A DNA stretch of 45,404 nucleotides from Daldinia sp. FL1419. Taxonomy: Eukaryota > Ascomycota > Sordariomycetes > Xylariales > Hypoxylaceae. Position 1 is the first letter of the stretch; each line of letters opens with the position of its first letter. The notes beneath the pieces were generated by a model, which ran no database searches, had not been told where the DNA came from, and saw only the letters and a program-made list of their open reading frames with translations. Of the stretch, positions 13,901 through 26,211 are shown in pieces. Where the stretch lies: the NCBI GenBank assembly GCA_025201765.1, contig MU623546.1, forward strand, positions 1-45,404, given 5' to 3'. Position numbers and translations under genes: made by a program.

Positions 13901-16635
13901 ATAAATAATAATATATTTTCACTACATAACTACTTCCAATAATTATAATATAAATTATTAAAATTTGTATCATCTTAAAGATGAATAGTATACAAAACCA
14001 ATAATCCCACCACATTCTCTCCCTTTGGTACTAATATCCTCTTTATAAAATTATATATTCCTTTTAAAATTAATAATATTAACCCTTTATCCTCCATTAA
14101 TATACCAAATGACGGTACCCATACTGGAATAATAAAATCTATCCAATCCTTAAAAGATTAACCACATATAATCTTATGTAATAAATAATTTATAATCCAT
14201 AAATTTATTTCAAATATATTTTTACCAATTAATACCATAATTATAAAATTTAATATTACTTATTATTATACCTAAAATCCTATTACAGAATATAAAAGAT
14301 ATAATTTTAATATATTAAATAAATAATTAAAAAATATAATAACTACCATTTAAAACCCAATTTTCTTCTATATTTCCATTAATATATTTATTTTGAAGTA
14401 ATCTGTTTCAATTATGTAAATCTGGCCCCAACTCAAACTCATTAACTATTTTTTAATTATATTAAAAATATCTTCTCCAAAATTTAAATAAATTTAGTAA
14501 TATCCTCCATTTTTTAAAACATTTTATTAATCATTAATATTTTTTTCTTTATTTTTATTTTATAATATATTTTTTTTATTATTATTTAAATTTATTTTAT
14601 TTTTAATTATTAGAAATATATATTTATTATATTTCATTTTTATTTTAATTAATACTATTTTTATTTTTATTATATATTTTTATTTATTTATATTTATAAT
14701 TACAATTTAATTAATGTTGAAATCTATTATTATTTAATTTTAATGTAATTAATCCTTCGTTAATAAAATATTATATAATTTATTTAATTTAATAATATAA
14801 ATTTTAAAAATTAATAAAATATCTTTTATTATAAATAAGAAAATAAGAAAATAATATATTAATATTAATAAATTATTAATTATTTTTAGTTTAAATTTTT
14901 TTAATATATAAATATTTCTATCTATTAAATTAATTTTACTTATATATATGGGCTATAATTTAAAAATTAGTTTTAATTAATTTTTAAAAATAATATTATT
15001 TATAATAATAGAAATAAATTTAATCAATTTTATTTTTGGTTTTTATATATTTAAATAGGTATAATATCTTCTTGTTATATCTTAATATTACCCATTTTCT
15101 TTTGTTATAAATATAATTTTATTTTTTTTAAATATTAAATTAATTTCTTTTTAATAAAAAAATTTATATCTATTATTTGATATAAATAAGGAGATCTTAA
15201 TTTTTATTCCCCTTTACTTTTTTAAGATAGACCTAAAAGAAATTCTATATGTATATTTCCAATATTTACTATTGGAACTAATACTCCTTCATCATCTATC
15301 CTTATAATTCAAATTCTATCTTTATTCAATATTTTCCTCTTCTCTACCACCATTATAAATGGATAGAATTTAAAATAATATTTATTTATAAATTCATAAT
15401 TATCAAATTTATTTAATATTATTATTTCATTTATATTTTTTAATAAGATTTAATTAATCTATAATAAGATTATATGTTTATTATTAAAATTTAAATTAAC
15501 CCTTAATAAATTAAATCTTAAATTTATTAGGAATGGTTCACCCCACTTCACAGGTTTTTTAATTTTATTTATTTTATTTTTTATTTTTTATTTCTTTATA
15601 TATTTAAATAATCTATAACCTTTAATTCCGTAATTAACAGAAATATATAATTTTTTTTAAATTATATCATTTAACATTATTATTTAATTTATTTAATTTA
15701 ACCTTAATATATCCCAAATTTATATTAAAATAAAAATATTTTTTATTAAATTAATCCACCTAATTATTAATATTGATTATTGTTAATTAAGGATATTATT
15801 TATAAATAAAAAGATAAATAAAATATACTGAAATTATTAGAATTATTAGGACTGTTATAATTCCTCTGGAAATATATCCAGGCAATAATAAGAAATAATT
15901 ACCCAATAGTACTTATTATTTTTCTTTTAAAAAAATCTTATAAATTTTCCTAAATTCTACTAATACCTCCTCTGCTATTATTATATCAACCTTCTACAAT
16001 CTAATTTCCACTTTTTTAAAGAAATCCCTTTTTTATTAAATCAAATTATATATTAAATAATTATAATTTATATATTATTAAATATATATATTATATTAAA
16101 TTTATTAATTTTATTAATTTTATTTATTATATTTAAATAATTTACCATTTTTTTTAAAATTTATTTATTTAATATATTTCCATTTAAATATATTTTCATA
16201 TATATTTAATTTTATAAAATTTAACTTTATTCATTATTAATTTAATCAATTAATTTTATAATTGATTAAATATATATTATTAATATTTTATTTAATTATT
16301 ATTTAAATTTTTAAATTTTCATTATAATTTGGGTATTGTTCGAATTTATTTGCTATAGAAATTAATATTAAAAAACTTTTTGTAATTATTTCCAATTTAT
16401 TTATTTATTTATTATTATATTATAATACCATTTTTTTGGTTTTTTTTTAAAATTATTTTTAAATAATAATTTTATAAAATTTGTTATTGCCTTTTTAATG
16501 GTATTTTAATTGGTTATTTATTAGGTAATAATTGTTATATTATTTAAATAATTTTGGAAATTATTTTTAAATAATTTCTTAAAATTAATATAATTTTTAA
16601 TATTTAATATTATAATTAATATTAAAATCTAAACA

Positions 16636-16770
16636 ATTAATATAAGTTTTAAATTTAATATAGGATTTAGATTTAATATAAAATTTAAGATTAATATAAA
16701 TTTAAAATTAAAAATTGATATAAAGATAGGGTTTAATATAAAATTGGGATTTAATATAAGATTATAATTT
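16636..16770 (+). repeat. Degenerate 17-18-bp tandem repeat
   Basis: The core tttaatata(a/g) recurs at about 16637, 16654, 16672, 16690, 16716, 16732 and 16750, mostly 16-18 nt apart with one gap of about 26. It is an A/T/G-only sequence within the AT-rich block. Chance is harder to exclude in such sequence, so confidence is moderate. Confidence 0.45.
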
Positions 16771-17379
16771 AAAATTAATTTTAATTTAATAGGTTTTTTT
16801 AATATAATATTAATAATATTAATAATTTTTAAAATTAATTTATTCTCAATTTTTCTTAAAATATTTTTAAAATAATTTAAATTAAATAAATTCCATCTAT
16901 TATACCTATACTTATATAAACCAAATAACTTTTCTACTATTAAATTGTTATTTAATTTTAATTAAAATAATCATAATTTTAACTAAAGTAAAATTATTTA
17001 GGTTTTTTTTATAATTTAATTAATTATTTCTAATTTCCATTTAATAACAAATTAAATAATTAATATATATATTTATAAAAAACTAAATATAAATAATTTA
17101 TTAAAAATAGAAATAAATAATATTTATAAAATTATAACTATATTCCCTAAATTTAAAAATTGTTTTAATTTTGTTTTCTTTAATTTATTATTAATTAATT
17201 AATTCCTGTCTTTAATAACAAAATTTTTATCATGTTTTATTAATTTTTTTATTAATTTTATTATTTATTGGGTTATATTTAATTTTTTTTTTATATCCCA
17301 TAATAGGAAATATATAAATAATAGGTTTTTATTTAAATTCTAAATAATTTTTATTAAAATAAATAATTATAATAATTAA

Positions 17380-17480
17380 TTATAAATAACTTAATTTATT
17401 AAAATTTATTATAATTAAATAATATTTTATTTTATATTTAAATTATCCAGGATTTACCCAAATAATTTGATAACAACCCA
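17380..17480. repeat. 101-bp direct repeat, right copy (possible LTR end)
   Basis: This is the partner of 7441-7541, about 9.9 kb away. It ends in aacaaccca; read on the minus strand it begins TGGGTTGTTA, a TG start suitable for an LTR. It lies only about 35 nt inside the sharp composition change at 17515, which supports it being the outer end of the element that defines the edge of the AT-rich block. Confidence 0.5.
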
Positions 17481-17515
17481 ATAATCTCTTTACCTTATTA
17501 AATATTTTCTTTTTA

Positions 17516-17875
17516 AAAATTAAGCAACCCTTCAGCCTCTAGCCGCTTGCCTTTTCTATAAGGTGAACCAATACACAATTCACTGTGCCCCCAGCCTACA
17601 GGACGGGGTTACATATCATTGGTTACCATTCTGTTGCCTAATCCAACATCTCTCCCCCGCAGCTGGTTGCGCGTCTAGGTCTCATGTTTTTATGTAGGTA
17701 CACAGCCTACGAAAGATGAGAACTACCTACCGTAGATGAAAAGTTGTTTGTTCCCTCTGCCCAGGCTTTTCACAATGATATCTTAGACTACTATCTGAGC
17801 AATCAATAAATTTGATGCCTACCTAGGTTATCGCGCTTCATTGGATACCACATAGCCCTATATTGATCCGTCGGA
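17516..17875. other. Intergenic edge of the AT-rich block
   Basis: Normal base composition begins here (aagcaacccttcagcctcta). I see no coding frame. It includes the 5' flank of the membrane-protein gene at 17876, whose frame is closed by an in-frame TGA at 17864-17866. Confidence 0.6.
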
Positions 17876-18604
17876 ATGCGGCGTCCCAATCAATACACAG
17901 GGTCCCGCACGGGGGCCCCATACACTCTAACTCATATTGACAATGCCAAAAGCCTCTCTTCCGTAATGGCAAGGTCGACCGAATCGCCGAGAATGGTTGC
18001 CGGGCCCAGTTGCCGTCTCCCTCTTACCGAAGACCGGGAGCCACTTCTAAGACAACCTGATGAGCTCAATTCACGCTACCTGGATATAAATCCCGCTGCG
18101 GAACCATTTCCAAAGAGAGCCTGCATAATCGGCTTACCTGTTATTTCCTTTTGCCGAGTCTTCAACACCGTATTCGCCCTCTTAACAATAGACAAGGTGA
18201 ATAGCAGGATCGGTAATGGGGGTAATGTCATGGTCTATAGGCACCTTTTCGACTTCTGCTGGATAATATTAATCTGGAATATCTTTACCTTTGCCGTCAG
18301 CACGATCAGCTCTTTGTTCTTCTCGGCTTACGATAGTAAGGATGAGAAGCCCGCGAGAAGTAGCTTTAGGGATACGTTACGCATCCATTTCGCTCTCAAC
18401 GATGTGGGTTTGGGGTTGGTCACTCTGATTCTGCTCGTCATCTCCTGCAATACTGGAGGTCAATTCGTTAGATTTAGCGGACCGGCCGTAATAATGGTAT
18501 CGTCTCTTGTGTAAGTTCATGTTCCATGATAGCCCCCTTAGTTCTATAAAGCCTTAACTATATGGTTCTAACATGATAGGTCAGCGCGTTGGAGTTTCTC
18601 ATAG
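17876..18604 (+). CDS. Small multi-pass membrane protein, unknown function
   Basis: Two exons are proposed: 17876-18510 and 18580-18604. Exon 1 runs into GTAAGT at 18511. The intron (18511-18579, 69 nt) has a TTCTAAC branch site and a TAG acceptor, and the second exon adds eight residues before TAG. This gives about 219 residues. An in-frame TGA twelve bases upstream supports this start region. The first 80 residues are polar and Ser/Arg/Pro-rich. Four hydrophobic segments follow at roughly residues 80-103, 122-148, 174-192 and 194-212. I do not recognise the family; the layout resembles small fungal four-helix (MARVEL-like) membrane proteins, but that is only a shape comparison. It is the gene closest to the RIP block, so heterochromatic silencing is possible. 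Confidence 0.6.
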
Positions 18605-20389
18605 CGATGGTGCAACCTTTTAAGTTTTCAGAGAGGATCATGTTTGGTTTTAAATGTAGGTCGCGGAGATCCTAACACATATTTTATTAGCGTGAAGCTC
18701 TGGAGGAGACTTGGCGGAGTATAATGGTCTTGTAATTAATAGTAGGTAGTTAAGTAAAAATAACTATTGTTATAGGATACATAAAGATAATACAGAATAT
18801 CTAAATTAAATATTCTATCAATACCTAGGTTACTAGGTTAAACATTGAAGGTATAAGTTATAACTTAGACCCCTGTTAGTTGATTCGATGTTGAGCTATT
18901 GAATGAAGTAATACGTACCTAATTAGATGAAAACTAAAACAGTCCAATACAAGCTCGATGTATCGAGAATATTAGATTCTGTATCGTCTCGAAGATTATG
19001 CGTCTCACTTTTATACCTAATAACTATCATAATTATAAAGTACCTAGGTACAATACCTAACCTAGGCATTTAAGGTTATCATTTATTTATAGATACGTTA
19101 TCTAAAGACTGATGACGAAACTGTCATGTGGCAAGGGACAAACTGCTATACTGCAATACTTTGAGTCACGTTCTCTCGGATGTCTCAAACTAGGGTGGCA
19201 GAGTTCGGGATCAAATGCCGATAGCTTTATGTTTTGATACTACGCGCGTTAGACAAGGCAATCGAGTGGCAGTATTTAGAACTCGTGGCTAAATGATTGG
19301 TTGATGCAATACTTGAGGTCCTAGTGAAGTATCAGAGAGCCTAAGACGTTAGCGCGACCGAGGACAGCGCAATCAGTTAGGTTAGTATCTTATATTATCT
19401 TCCATGGTTAAAGAGTCACATATAAAATGTGTAAAGTTAAATAGAGAAAGCCATCAATCTGGATCTGGTTTATGTTGGTATTCGTATGTTTAAAAACATG
19501 GGTGGAAAAGCCATACAAATCCATATTGACCTTCTAATTAAAAATTTGATGTGTACCTATCTAATAACCTCAATGACATCAGACAAGTTATAGATACCGG
19601 GGAGGTAGGTACTTAAGATCTTATCCCGTTAGCTCCGACTAAATGAAACTTGGGGTCCTATGTGACGATATGCAAGGTGCCCTGAAAGCTTATCTGGATT
19701 GATTTGGGAAAGTACTAATTATAATAAGATACAGTAGGTAGCGCAACAACTGTAGTGAAGCAGAGTGCTTGGGGTCAGCTGCTATCTATCCGCGCAACCC
19801 GTGTTGTCCAGGTACCGGCATGTGTACTCCGTTATCGATCGCACTAACGTCACCCACCTCTTCATTGATGCAACCTTGGGTTCCAGCTTACTGAGGTACC
19901 TCCCAAGAATCATCAGGAACTATTGACACAGGGCGGATAGGTACTTTCCTTGGGGCGAGTTAGACCAACTAAGCACCGACCAAGCCAACTAAACCAACCA
20001 AACTTGGCCTTAGTTAGCCTTGAACCTACCCACTTTCTAGACCCTCAACTCTCTTTCTCAGCTACCCACCTCGCATTTATTACCACTACCACATACACTA
20101 CCACATACACTACATAATAATCCCCCCCTCCCAAACCACCAGAAAAGGTGTTACTGTCATCAAGATATCCTAATCTTATATCACCAGGTAAAATTGCGAG
20201 CTGGTCATCCCAGCCGGGGTAACTCAGCCGCTTTAAAGGGGTTTATCACAATTTTATATTGATATCTGCTTGGGTTAAAAGGTATCCGTTCGATAAAAAG
20301 AATCCTTCTAGAATCCAAAGTCATCCTTCTTATTATTATCATTTTTTTTATTAAAAAAAAATCGCATCCCACTAAGGGTATCATCCATC
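18605..20389. other. Intergenic region, 1.8 kb
   Basis: No frame of useful length on either strand. It contains several cctaggt/acctaggtac palindromes (for example near 18823 and 19043-19067). Close to the next gene are C-rich pyrimidine tracts and two copies of ccacatacacta (20089-20112), probably part of the promoter or 5' UTR of the oxysterol-binding-protein gene. Confidence 0.6.
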
Positions 20390-22030
20390 ATGGCTACAAC
20401 CGCTCCGCCAACCACACACGTCGACGAGGATGTCCCTCAGAACGAAGGATCCAAGTTAAAAACATTCATCTCCATCCTACGAAAGTAAGTGATCTCTTGG
20501 AAACTCGTCTTTGTTGGCCCCTTAGCGAAAAGGGAGAGAGGGTAAACTCACCGCCACCGTGGGTATCCATCCGGGATCGGAGTTACATCGAGATACGACG
20601 GCATGCATTTCTTTCACGCGTTTGCTTTCAAATTGGCGTTCATTATCAACGCATGATACTAACATCTGTTCCTCGTCGCAGATTCATAGGTGTTGCAGAT
20701 CTCGCTGCTGTACGGTTCTCTCTCCCCTCCCAGCTCCTCGAACCGACACCCAACTTAGAATATTGGAATTACCTCGACAGCCCCAGTGCGTTTGCCGCGA
20801 TAGGTACATCCGACGACCCGTTAGATCGTATGCTCGAGGTTCTACGCTTCTGGTTTACCAAGGATTTGAAATATGTCAAGGGAAAGCCGTGCAAACCGTA
20901 TAATTCTTGCTTGGGTGAATTCTTCCGATGTAACTGGGAAGCTGAAGATAATGCGCCACGGATAGATACCAAAAGTTTAACAGCTGCGAATAGCGGCAAC
21001 GCCAGTAGTGCATCCTCAGTCAAGTCATCCAAGGCTAATGGTGATCCACGAACGGCATCTACTGTTTCTGTCCCTCAGACTTCAGCTAATCCCACCGGAC
21101 CTACTGTTCGAATATCATACTTGACGGAGCAAACTTCACACCACCCGCCCGTCAGCGCTTTCTACGTTAGCTGTCCCGAGAAAGGACTGCATGCGAAGGG
21201 ATTTGACCAGATCAGCGCTAAATTCACCGGTACTACCATCAAAGTGTCTCCGGGCGAGCATAATCTAGGCATCTTCATTACTCTGGAGAGAAGGGATAAC
21301 GAGACGTATCAGCTAAAGCATCCCGCTGCGCATCTCGGTGGAATTTTTCGAGGTTCTTTGAGCGTCAGTGTCGGTGACTTCGCCTACATTACATGCCCAC
21401 AGACGAAATTAAAAGCGATTCTTCACTACATCGAAGATGGCTGGCTTGGCCGGGCACAAAACAAGATGGAAGGCGTCATATTCAAATATGACCCAGAGAA
21501 GGATGACAAGACGCGCATAAAGGACGTACCCGACTCCGATGTGGTTGCGAGGCTAGGTGGTGCGTGGAAGGACAAGATCGTATTCACCCTTGGTCCTAAG
21601 CCTGTGGTAAGTTTTGGAATACCCTTTACCCCTTACGTTCTAGTAGCAACATTTCTGATTGTTTCGATTCTAGGACTCGCACCCACCGGAAAAGCAGATA
21701 ACTATTATCGATCTTAACCCGCTTACCGTGGCTCCCAAGGTCATACCACCGAAAGAGAAACAGGCAGAGAACGAATCATTGGTACTATGGGACGGCGTAA
21801 CCCAGGCCATATTAGCGAAACAATTCTCCAAAGCTACCAACGTCAAGGTGGAGCTCGAAGAAAAGCAGCGGGAGAAGGCTAGAGAACGTGAACGCAACCA
21901 TGAAACTTGGAAACCCGTGTTCTTTGACCAAGTCACGGACAAGCGGGGAACGCCTGATCTTACAGAGAAAGGTCGCCAAGTCCTCGAGAGGGCACAGAAG
22001 GAAGACTGGAGCTTGGAGGGAATCATCTAG
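20390..22030 (+). CDS. KES1: Oxysterol-binding protein, Kes1/Osh4 type
   Basis: Lipid-transfer protein of the ORP family. Family members carry sterol and phosphatidylinositol 4-phosphate between membranes, typically at the trans-Golgi. Exons are 20390-20484, 20682-21606 and 21674-22030, giving 458 residues. Intron 1 (197 nt) starts GTAAGT and has a TACTAAC branch; intron 2 is 67 nt. Both joins keep frame. The family fingerprint appears at residues 181-188 as EQTSHHPP (usually EQVSHHPP), with the paired histidines intact. There is no PH or ankyrin domain, so this is the short Osh4-like form, with an N-terminal amphipathic lid region at about residues 20-55. Compared with yeast Kes1 (about 434 residues) it has a Ser/Ala/Thr-rich insertion at roughly residues 130-170 just before the fingerprint. 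The C-terminus is charged and coiled (EEKQREKARERERNHE), ending in WSLEGII. It is convergent with the downstream reductase gene. Confidence 0.95.
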
Positions 22031-22385
22031 AGCGAACAGGATCCTTCGGGTAATAGAAACATAGCGACCGGGGTAATATCATCGACGTTCTACTTTACAT
22101 AATAGTCCTTGGGTTACGATACAGCATTATTACTTTTTTGGATGGCTTCGCTCATATATACGCGCATACATTTATCAACCATGGGGATAAGGCATCGCGG
22201 CTTTGGCCAAAGCCGCACGTGGAGTTCTGTGCATTCGCTTGATGTCTACCTTTTTCAGGAAGACGAAGATTTGACTTTACGCGGCGTTTAGGAGCATGTA
22301 GAAGCTGATAGAAAGGTCTTTGCGGAAACGTTTCTTTTCGTCAAGACTTCTACCACTTTACCGAGACATACTTAGCACGATCCTT

Positions 22386-22418
<33 letters not shown>

Positions 22419-22731
22419 GTTTTTTATATAACTATACACATTCTGAGGAATATTGAACATACGGTATCCCTCCATTCTAAGGGTTTATTTCATCCTATTG
22501 ACTTCTCGATTCTATTTTGTTTCGAAATTTATCGGTTGTAACTTATCTACTATAACTTCGGAGGCTAGCAAGAGGAATCATATTTAGGAGATTTAATACC
22601 TTTGGGTTTGAATGAGCACGATAATGGCCATGTGCCTTGACTGGGAGTATACACCTAGGGTTCGATATCGGGTTTCATACCCTCTTACATGATACTTATC
22701 GCAGGATTCCTATGCCCATCAAGCTTCTAAC
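22031..22731. other. Convergent intergenic region with poly-T tract
   Basis: This lies between two convergent genes, so it should hold both 3' UTRs. A run of 30 T lies at 22388-22417, followed by GG and more T. Short frames (22109-22291, 22320-22541) are low-complexity or featureless and are not supported as genes. Confidence 0.6.
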
Positions 22732-23627
22732 CTATAGGTCGGTGGTGATTGTGACCTTTTCTCCAAGTGCCAAGTCCCCCAGGAATTTGTCATTGGCCTT
22801 TCTTATACGCTCCAGAGCATCCCTACCGAGGACGAGCCTCAGCACTTTGCCCTTCAGGTAGCCTGCTAAACCCTCGCCCGTCAACGTCTCATAAATACGA
22901 TCAACGGCCTTCTGAGGGTCACCAGGCTGCTTGCCGCTTTTGGTGCGCAAAATGTCACGAACCCGTGCAACAGCCGTGTCCTCGTAACCTTCAGGCAGCG
23001 GTGTTTCAGACTGGTTCAAAGCGGCGAGGAAGTTTGTTCGGAAGGAGCCCGGCTCGACGATGAGTACCGACACGCCAAACTCGGATACCTCGGCAGCGAG
23101 CGATTCTGACATGGCCTCTAGTGCTGCCTTGCTTGCGGAGTACACGCCGGTTGTCGGCACGTATTCCTTGGCTGCCAAGCTGCTGATGCTGACGACGACG
23201 CCGGAACGCCGGGTCCGCATGCCTTCTAGCGCTGCTTGGATCACATAGAGCGGCCCGAAGAAATTGGTTTGGAGTTGGATTTGGGCTTCTTTTTCGCTGG
23301 GTGGTGTTAGTGTTGTATTCCATCTGATATATATGCGATTACTGCTTACCTTATTTGCTCAACGGCACCAAGGACTAGGAAGCCCGCATTGTTAACCAGA
23401 TAGTCAATATGACCGACCGCTTTCACTTTCTTGATGATACTCTCTCGGGGCTCATTGAGATCTAGCTCGATGACTTGACCTCCTGCCGACTCGATTTGCC
23501 TCACTGCGTTCGCGGACTTGGCCTTGCTGCGCACTGTTCCTACGACGCGGTGGTTGGCCTTGAGGGCTTTGAGACAAAGTAGTAGGCCGAAACCGTTGGA
23601 CGCTCCTGTGATGAACCAAACTGACAT
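22732..23627 (-). CDS. Classical short-chain dehydrogenase/reductase
   Basis: NAD(P)-dependent oxidoreductase of the classical SDR family; the substrate is unknown. Two exons on the minus strand, 23627-23350 and 23296-22732, give 280 residues, a normal length. The 53-nt intron starts GTAAGC, has a CACTAAC branch and ends CAG. All hallmark elements are present: the cofactor-binding TGASNGFG at residues 7-14, NNAG at 79-82, the structural Asn104, catalytic Ser131, and the YSASK motif giving Tyr145 and Lys149. PGSFRTNF follows as the usual substrate-loop region. The start MSVWFITGAS puts the Rossmann motif at the very N-terminus, so this is a cytosolic enzyme with no targeting signal. Neighbours do not suggest a pathway; there is no sign of a biosynthetic cluster. 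Confidence 0.93.
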
Positions 23628-24830
23628 TTTAAGGGTTTTCGAAGTCGAATTGGTTGTTTGAGATACCGATTCTGTATTGCTCTAAACTTACTATCTCTTA
23701 TATACAGATTAAGCAGTCGATAGCTATTATACCATCGCATCAGTTCTTCTGCCCCTTTCACACAATCAGTCCACCTAGTCCATCACCAACAAGCGCGAAG
23801 CGACCAAGTGCGGCGTCGTCTTTCCAGCATTGAAGATCTAAAATCGGCCCTCGCCACGAAAATCCGAACGTCGATGGTGTTTTGCGGATTTAGGCTATAC
23901 CTCGACTATATACCACCTGGTCTGGTTCGAATCCGTAGGTGTTAGAGCTAACGAGCGAAGGTAAAATCCGATTTCTGGAGATGGGCTTCGGCGATGCCGA
24001 CTTATCACCGACGGCGTAAAATTTGGAATTAGGAATTCGAGTCTGCGGGATGTTGATGTGGCATAAAGGGTTGGTCGACGTAGCCCTTTGGATGTTAGGC
24101 GCGGAGTTAGTAGCTGTGGAACTTCACGGGAAGGGTGGATTCGCTCTTATAGCCTTTTATCTCCGGGTGAGGGGGGATAAAAGATGTTGAAGACTCGCGC
24201 TTGGGAACTGTGTTCTTAGTGGCAAAAAAGAAAGAAAAAAGGGGGGGGCAGCCTCGAAAGTTGCTAGGTTAGACATGGTATCATTTTAAGGTCCGGCAAC
24301 CCCAATTAAGGAGCTTGAAACCGACATTTCAGCTGGCCGAGATATCATCAATCCTTCTGCTTTAATGGAGTGGCATGGTAAATCTTCTTTCTCGCAAAAG
24401 AAACCTCTAAAAGACTCTAATGGCTGCACGTCTACAGACGCCACTTCGTAACCGACCTAGAAACGGCATACTAGGTGAGCGCTTCTAGAAAATGCAGCCG
24501 GATTCCCCCTACATCGGGCTGCATATGGCACGAACGACATTCAGCATAAACTCAACATGAAAGAGAGATGGCGCCGCTTCTCTATACACCGTGGCGGAGG
24601 AAGGAGTGGATCTTGGACTTGGTCGCCTGTTAGACTGATAGACGGAACTCGAAGTTATATCAAAGGTCCTTCCACCCTTGGTCGTGATATCATGAAGGTA
24701 GGCGTTTGAACTAAGTCATGCACGTGTTTGAGTCAATCTCAACGATGGGATGATTTATATATATAAGAATCTACTGAAAGAGGTGCCATCATTTATGCAT
24801 ACCTGCCGGTAGTTTGGTACCCGATACAAC
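23628..24830. other. Intergenic region, 1.2 kb
   Basis: No supported gene. It contains an A/G-rich tract at about 24225-24249 (A-runs then eight G). It includes the upstream flank of the reductase gene. A ggttcgaatcc string near 23928 is not part of a tRNA. Confidence 0.5.
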
Positions 24831-25285
24831 TTAACGCACCCCCCTGTCGGGGATTGCTGTGCCTTCGGCAAACTCGGTAGCCCTAGGGTGATATTCTTGG
24901 CCATCTTGGCCAGACATCAACGGGCTCTTCGAGATATCCAAGGTTACATAGGCGCCGATGGCAATAGCTATTTTTATGGTGTTTAACAGCCCAAATAACC
25001 GGAGAGAACTGCGGAGGGAATGAGGCAGAGCCTCTCATTAGAGTCCACATAAGGTAACTCCGGCATAAAACAACACGGGGACCAGAGCAGCGGGATTGTC
25101 GACGGGGTTGGCTCGGACCGTGTTTTTGATCGGCCGCCTCGGGACCCGTGGTCTCGCCGGCTGTGCTGCATCTTGGCTTCCGTACTAAGTTACTAATAAT
25201 ATATATCTGAGAGTTTATGTAGGGTTATAAAATACCCTGCTGCTATAGAAGGGTCGAAGATTCACGTGTTTACCGCTTGACTCAT
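24831..25285 (-). pseudogene. Possible broken small membrane-protein gene
   Basis: On the minus strand, a single frame from 25184 to 24831 is open for 118 codons except for two adjacent stops (TAA TGA at codons 49-50). It reads like protein: a basic/Pro-rich start (PRVPRRPIKNTVRANPVDNP), a hydrophobic segment (LVPVLFYAGVTLCGL) just before the stops, a second hydrophobic segment (LFGLLNTIKIAIAIGAYVTL) after them, and a polar tail ending at TAA. A 12-nt first exon (25285-25274, ATG AGT CAA GCG) with a GTAAAC donor could join in frame to the acceptor CTTAG at 25185-25189. The stops could be nonsense mutations, or they could lie in an intron ending at CCGCAG, although I found no good donor that keeps frame. 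I do not recognise the family. Confidence 0.3.
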
Positions 25286-26211
25286 GCCGGGGTTTCGTAT
25301 GGATCTTTCATAGTCTAATTTCACTTTATTGGTTGACTATTGGCTAATTACATGTAATTATCAAAAGTTACGGTTAGAGTAAAAAGATCTCAGTCGGGTT
25401 GAAGTGAAGGAAAGATTTTAATATCTGCTACGTTACACTTATAGCTGATTTATCTTTCCGATTATGCGGTAACTGGGTAGGGTTTTAGAGTAAATAATAC
25501 TGTGTAAGCCACCCGATTATCTCTTACATGGATATTGACCGAGGATACGAGGACACAGCATTTATACGCAAGTCAGTCTATTTACATCGTACATTGTTGT
25601 TAGCAGGTGATTTATAGCGAGGTATACGAAGCCAACCGCAAACACATATAAAAGTTGATTATTACGGCTTCATCCCTTAGTGCAACTAATGACGTCTCAA
25701 TGGAAGGGTTCGCTTACAGAGAAACACGGCTCTCAAAACAATGATTGGTCGCGCAGATATCATTATCTGGTCTTATCTTGATCGTCGCGGGGGATCTATT
25801 GTTGCATCGGTCTCCCTTCATTGCCGTCGCGTATGTCCGTATGACCATGCGGAGACAAAAAGATTAACACCCCTAGGACTGTGCCACATACTCTGCGGTC
25901 CGTGAGGAACCAACCGGACTGGAACAGGGTGGCTTGTGGTGATGTTTGGTTTACTACATATTATTATTCTGACCACGAATGCGTCCCATCGCCTCTCTCA
26001 TCAGCTTTCGCAAACAGCAACCATACCTGGCGTACTGTGCTTACTTAAGAATTGTGTGTAAGCTCGGATGAATAAAACATATAGAATCTTTGTATAAAAT
26101 ATTGTATGATCCTCGTCTATCTATTTTTTATAGATCTCTCCCTCTGGTAACTATATCCTTTATCTCGAGCGGTTTCATCGGCGGGGGAAGGCCGAGTACC
26201 TAGACGCTACG
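25286..26211. other. Intergenic region upstream of the sugar transporter
   Basis: No supported gene. A TATAAAAT box lies at 26093-26100, 112 nt before the proposed start codon. GCGGGG strings at 25787-25792 and 26181-26186 match the short fungal CreA/Mig1 carbon-repression consensus (SYGGRG), but this six-base pattern is common by chance. Confidence 0.5.
26093..26100 (+). promoter_or_regulatory. Candidate TATA box of sugar transporter
   Basis: The sequence TATAAAAT lies about 112 nt upstream of the proposed ATG at 26212, a plausible distance for a fungal promoter. No experimental support is visible. Confidence 0.3.

Larger units (their letters stand above)
1..17515. other. AT-rich, RIP-degraded transposon graveyard
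   Basis: Seen: 17.5 kb of nearly pure A+T with stop codons throughout all frames, short G- or C-retaining islands, and several repeat copies that differ mainly by C/T and G/A changes. Known: this pattern is the product of repeat-induced point mutation in Pezizomycotina, which makes AT-rich isochores out of transposons. Open frames of 63-70 codons at 2908-3102 and 7071-7450 are low-complexity Ile/Leu/Phe/Lys-rich and match no family I recognise. Composition changes abruptly near 17515. Separate entries describe the repeats inside. I see nothing intact elsewhere in the block. Confidence 0.9.

Noticed and set aside
23925..23945. ggttcgaatcc resembling a tRNA T-loop
   Set aside because: The flanking bases do not form a T stem (tctgg against ccgta), and no acceptor, D or anticodon stem can be drawn upstream.
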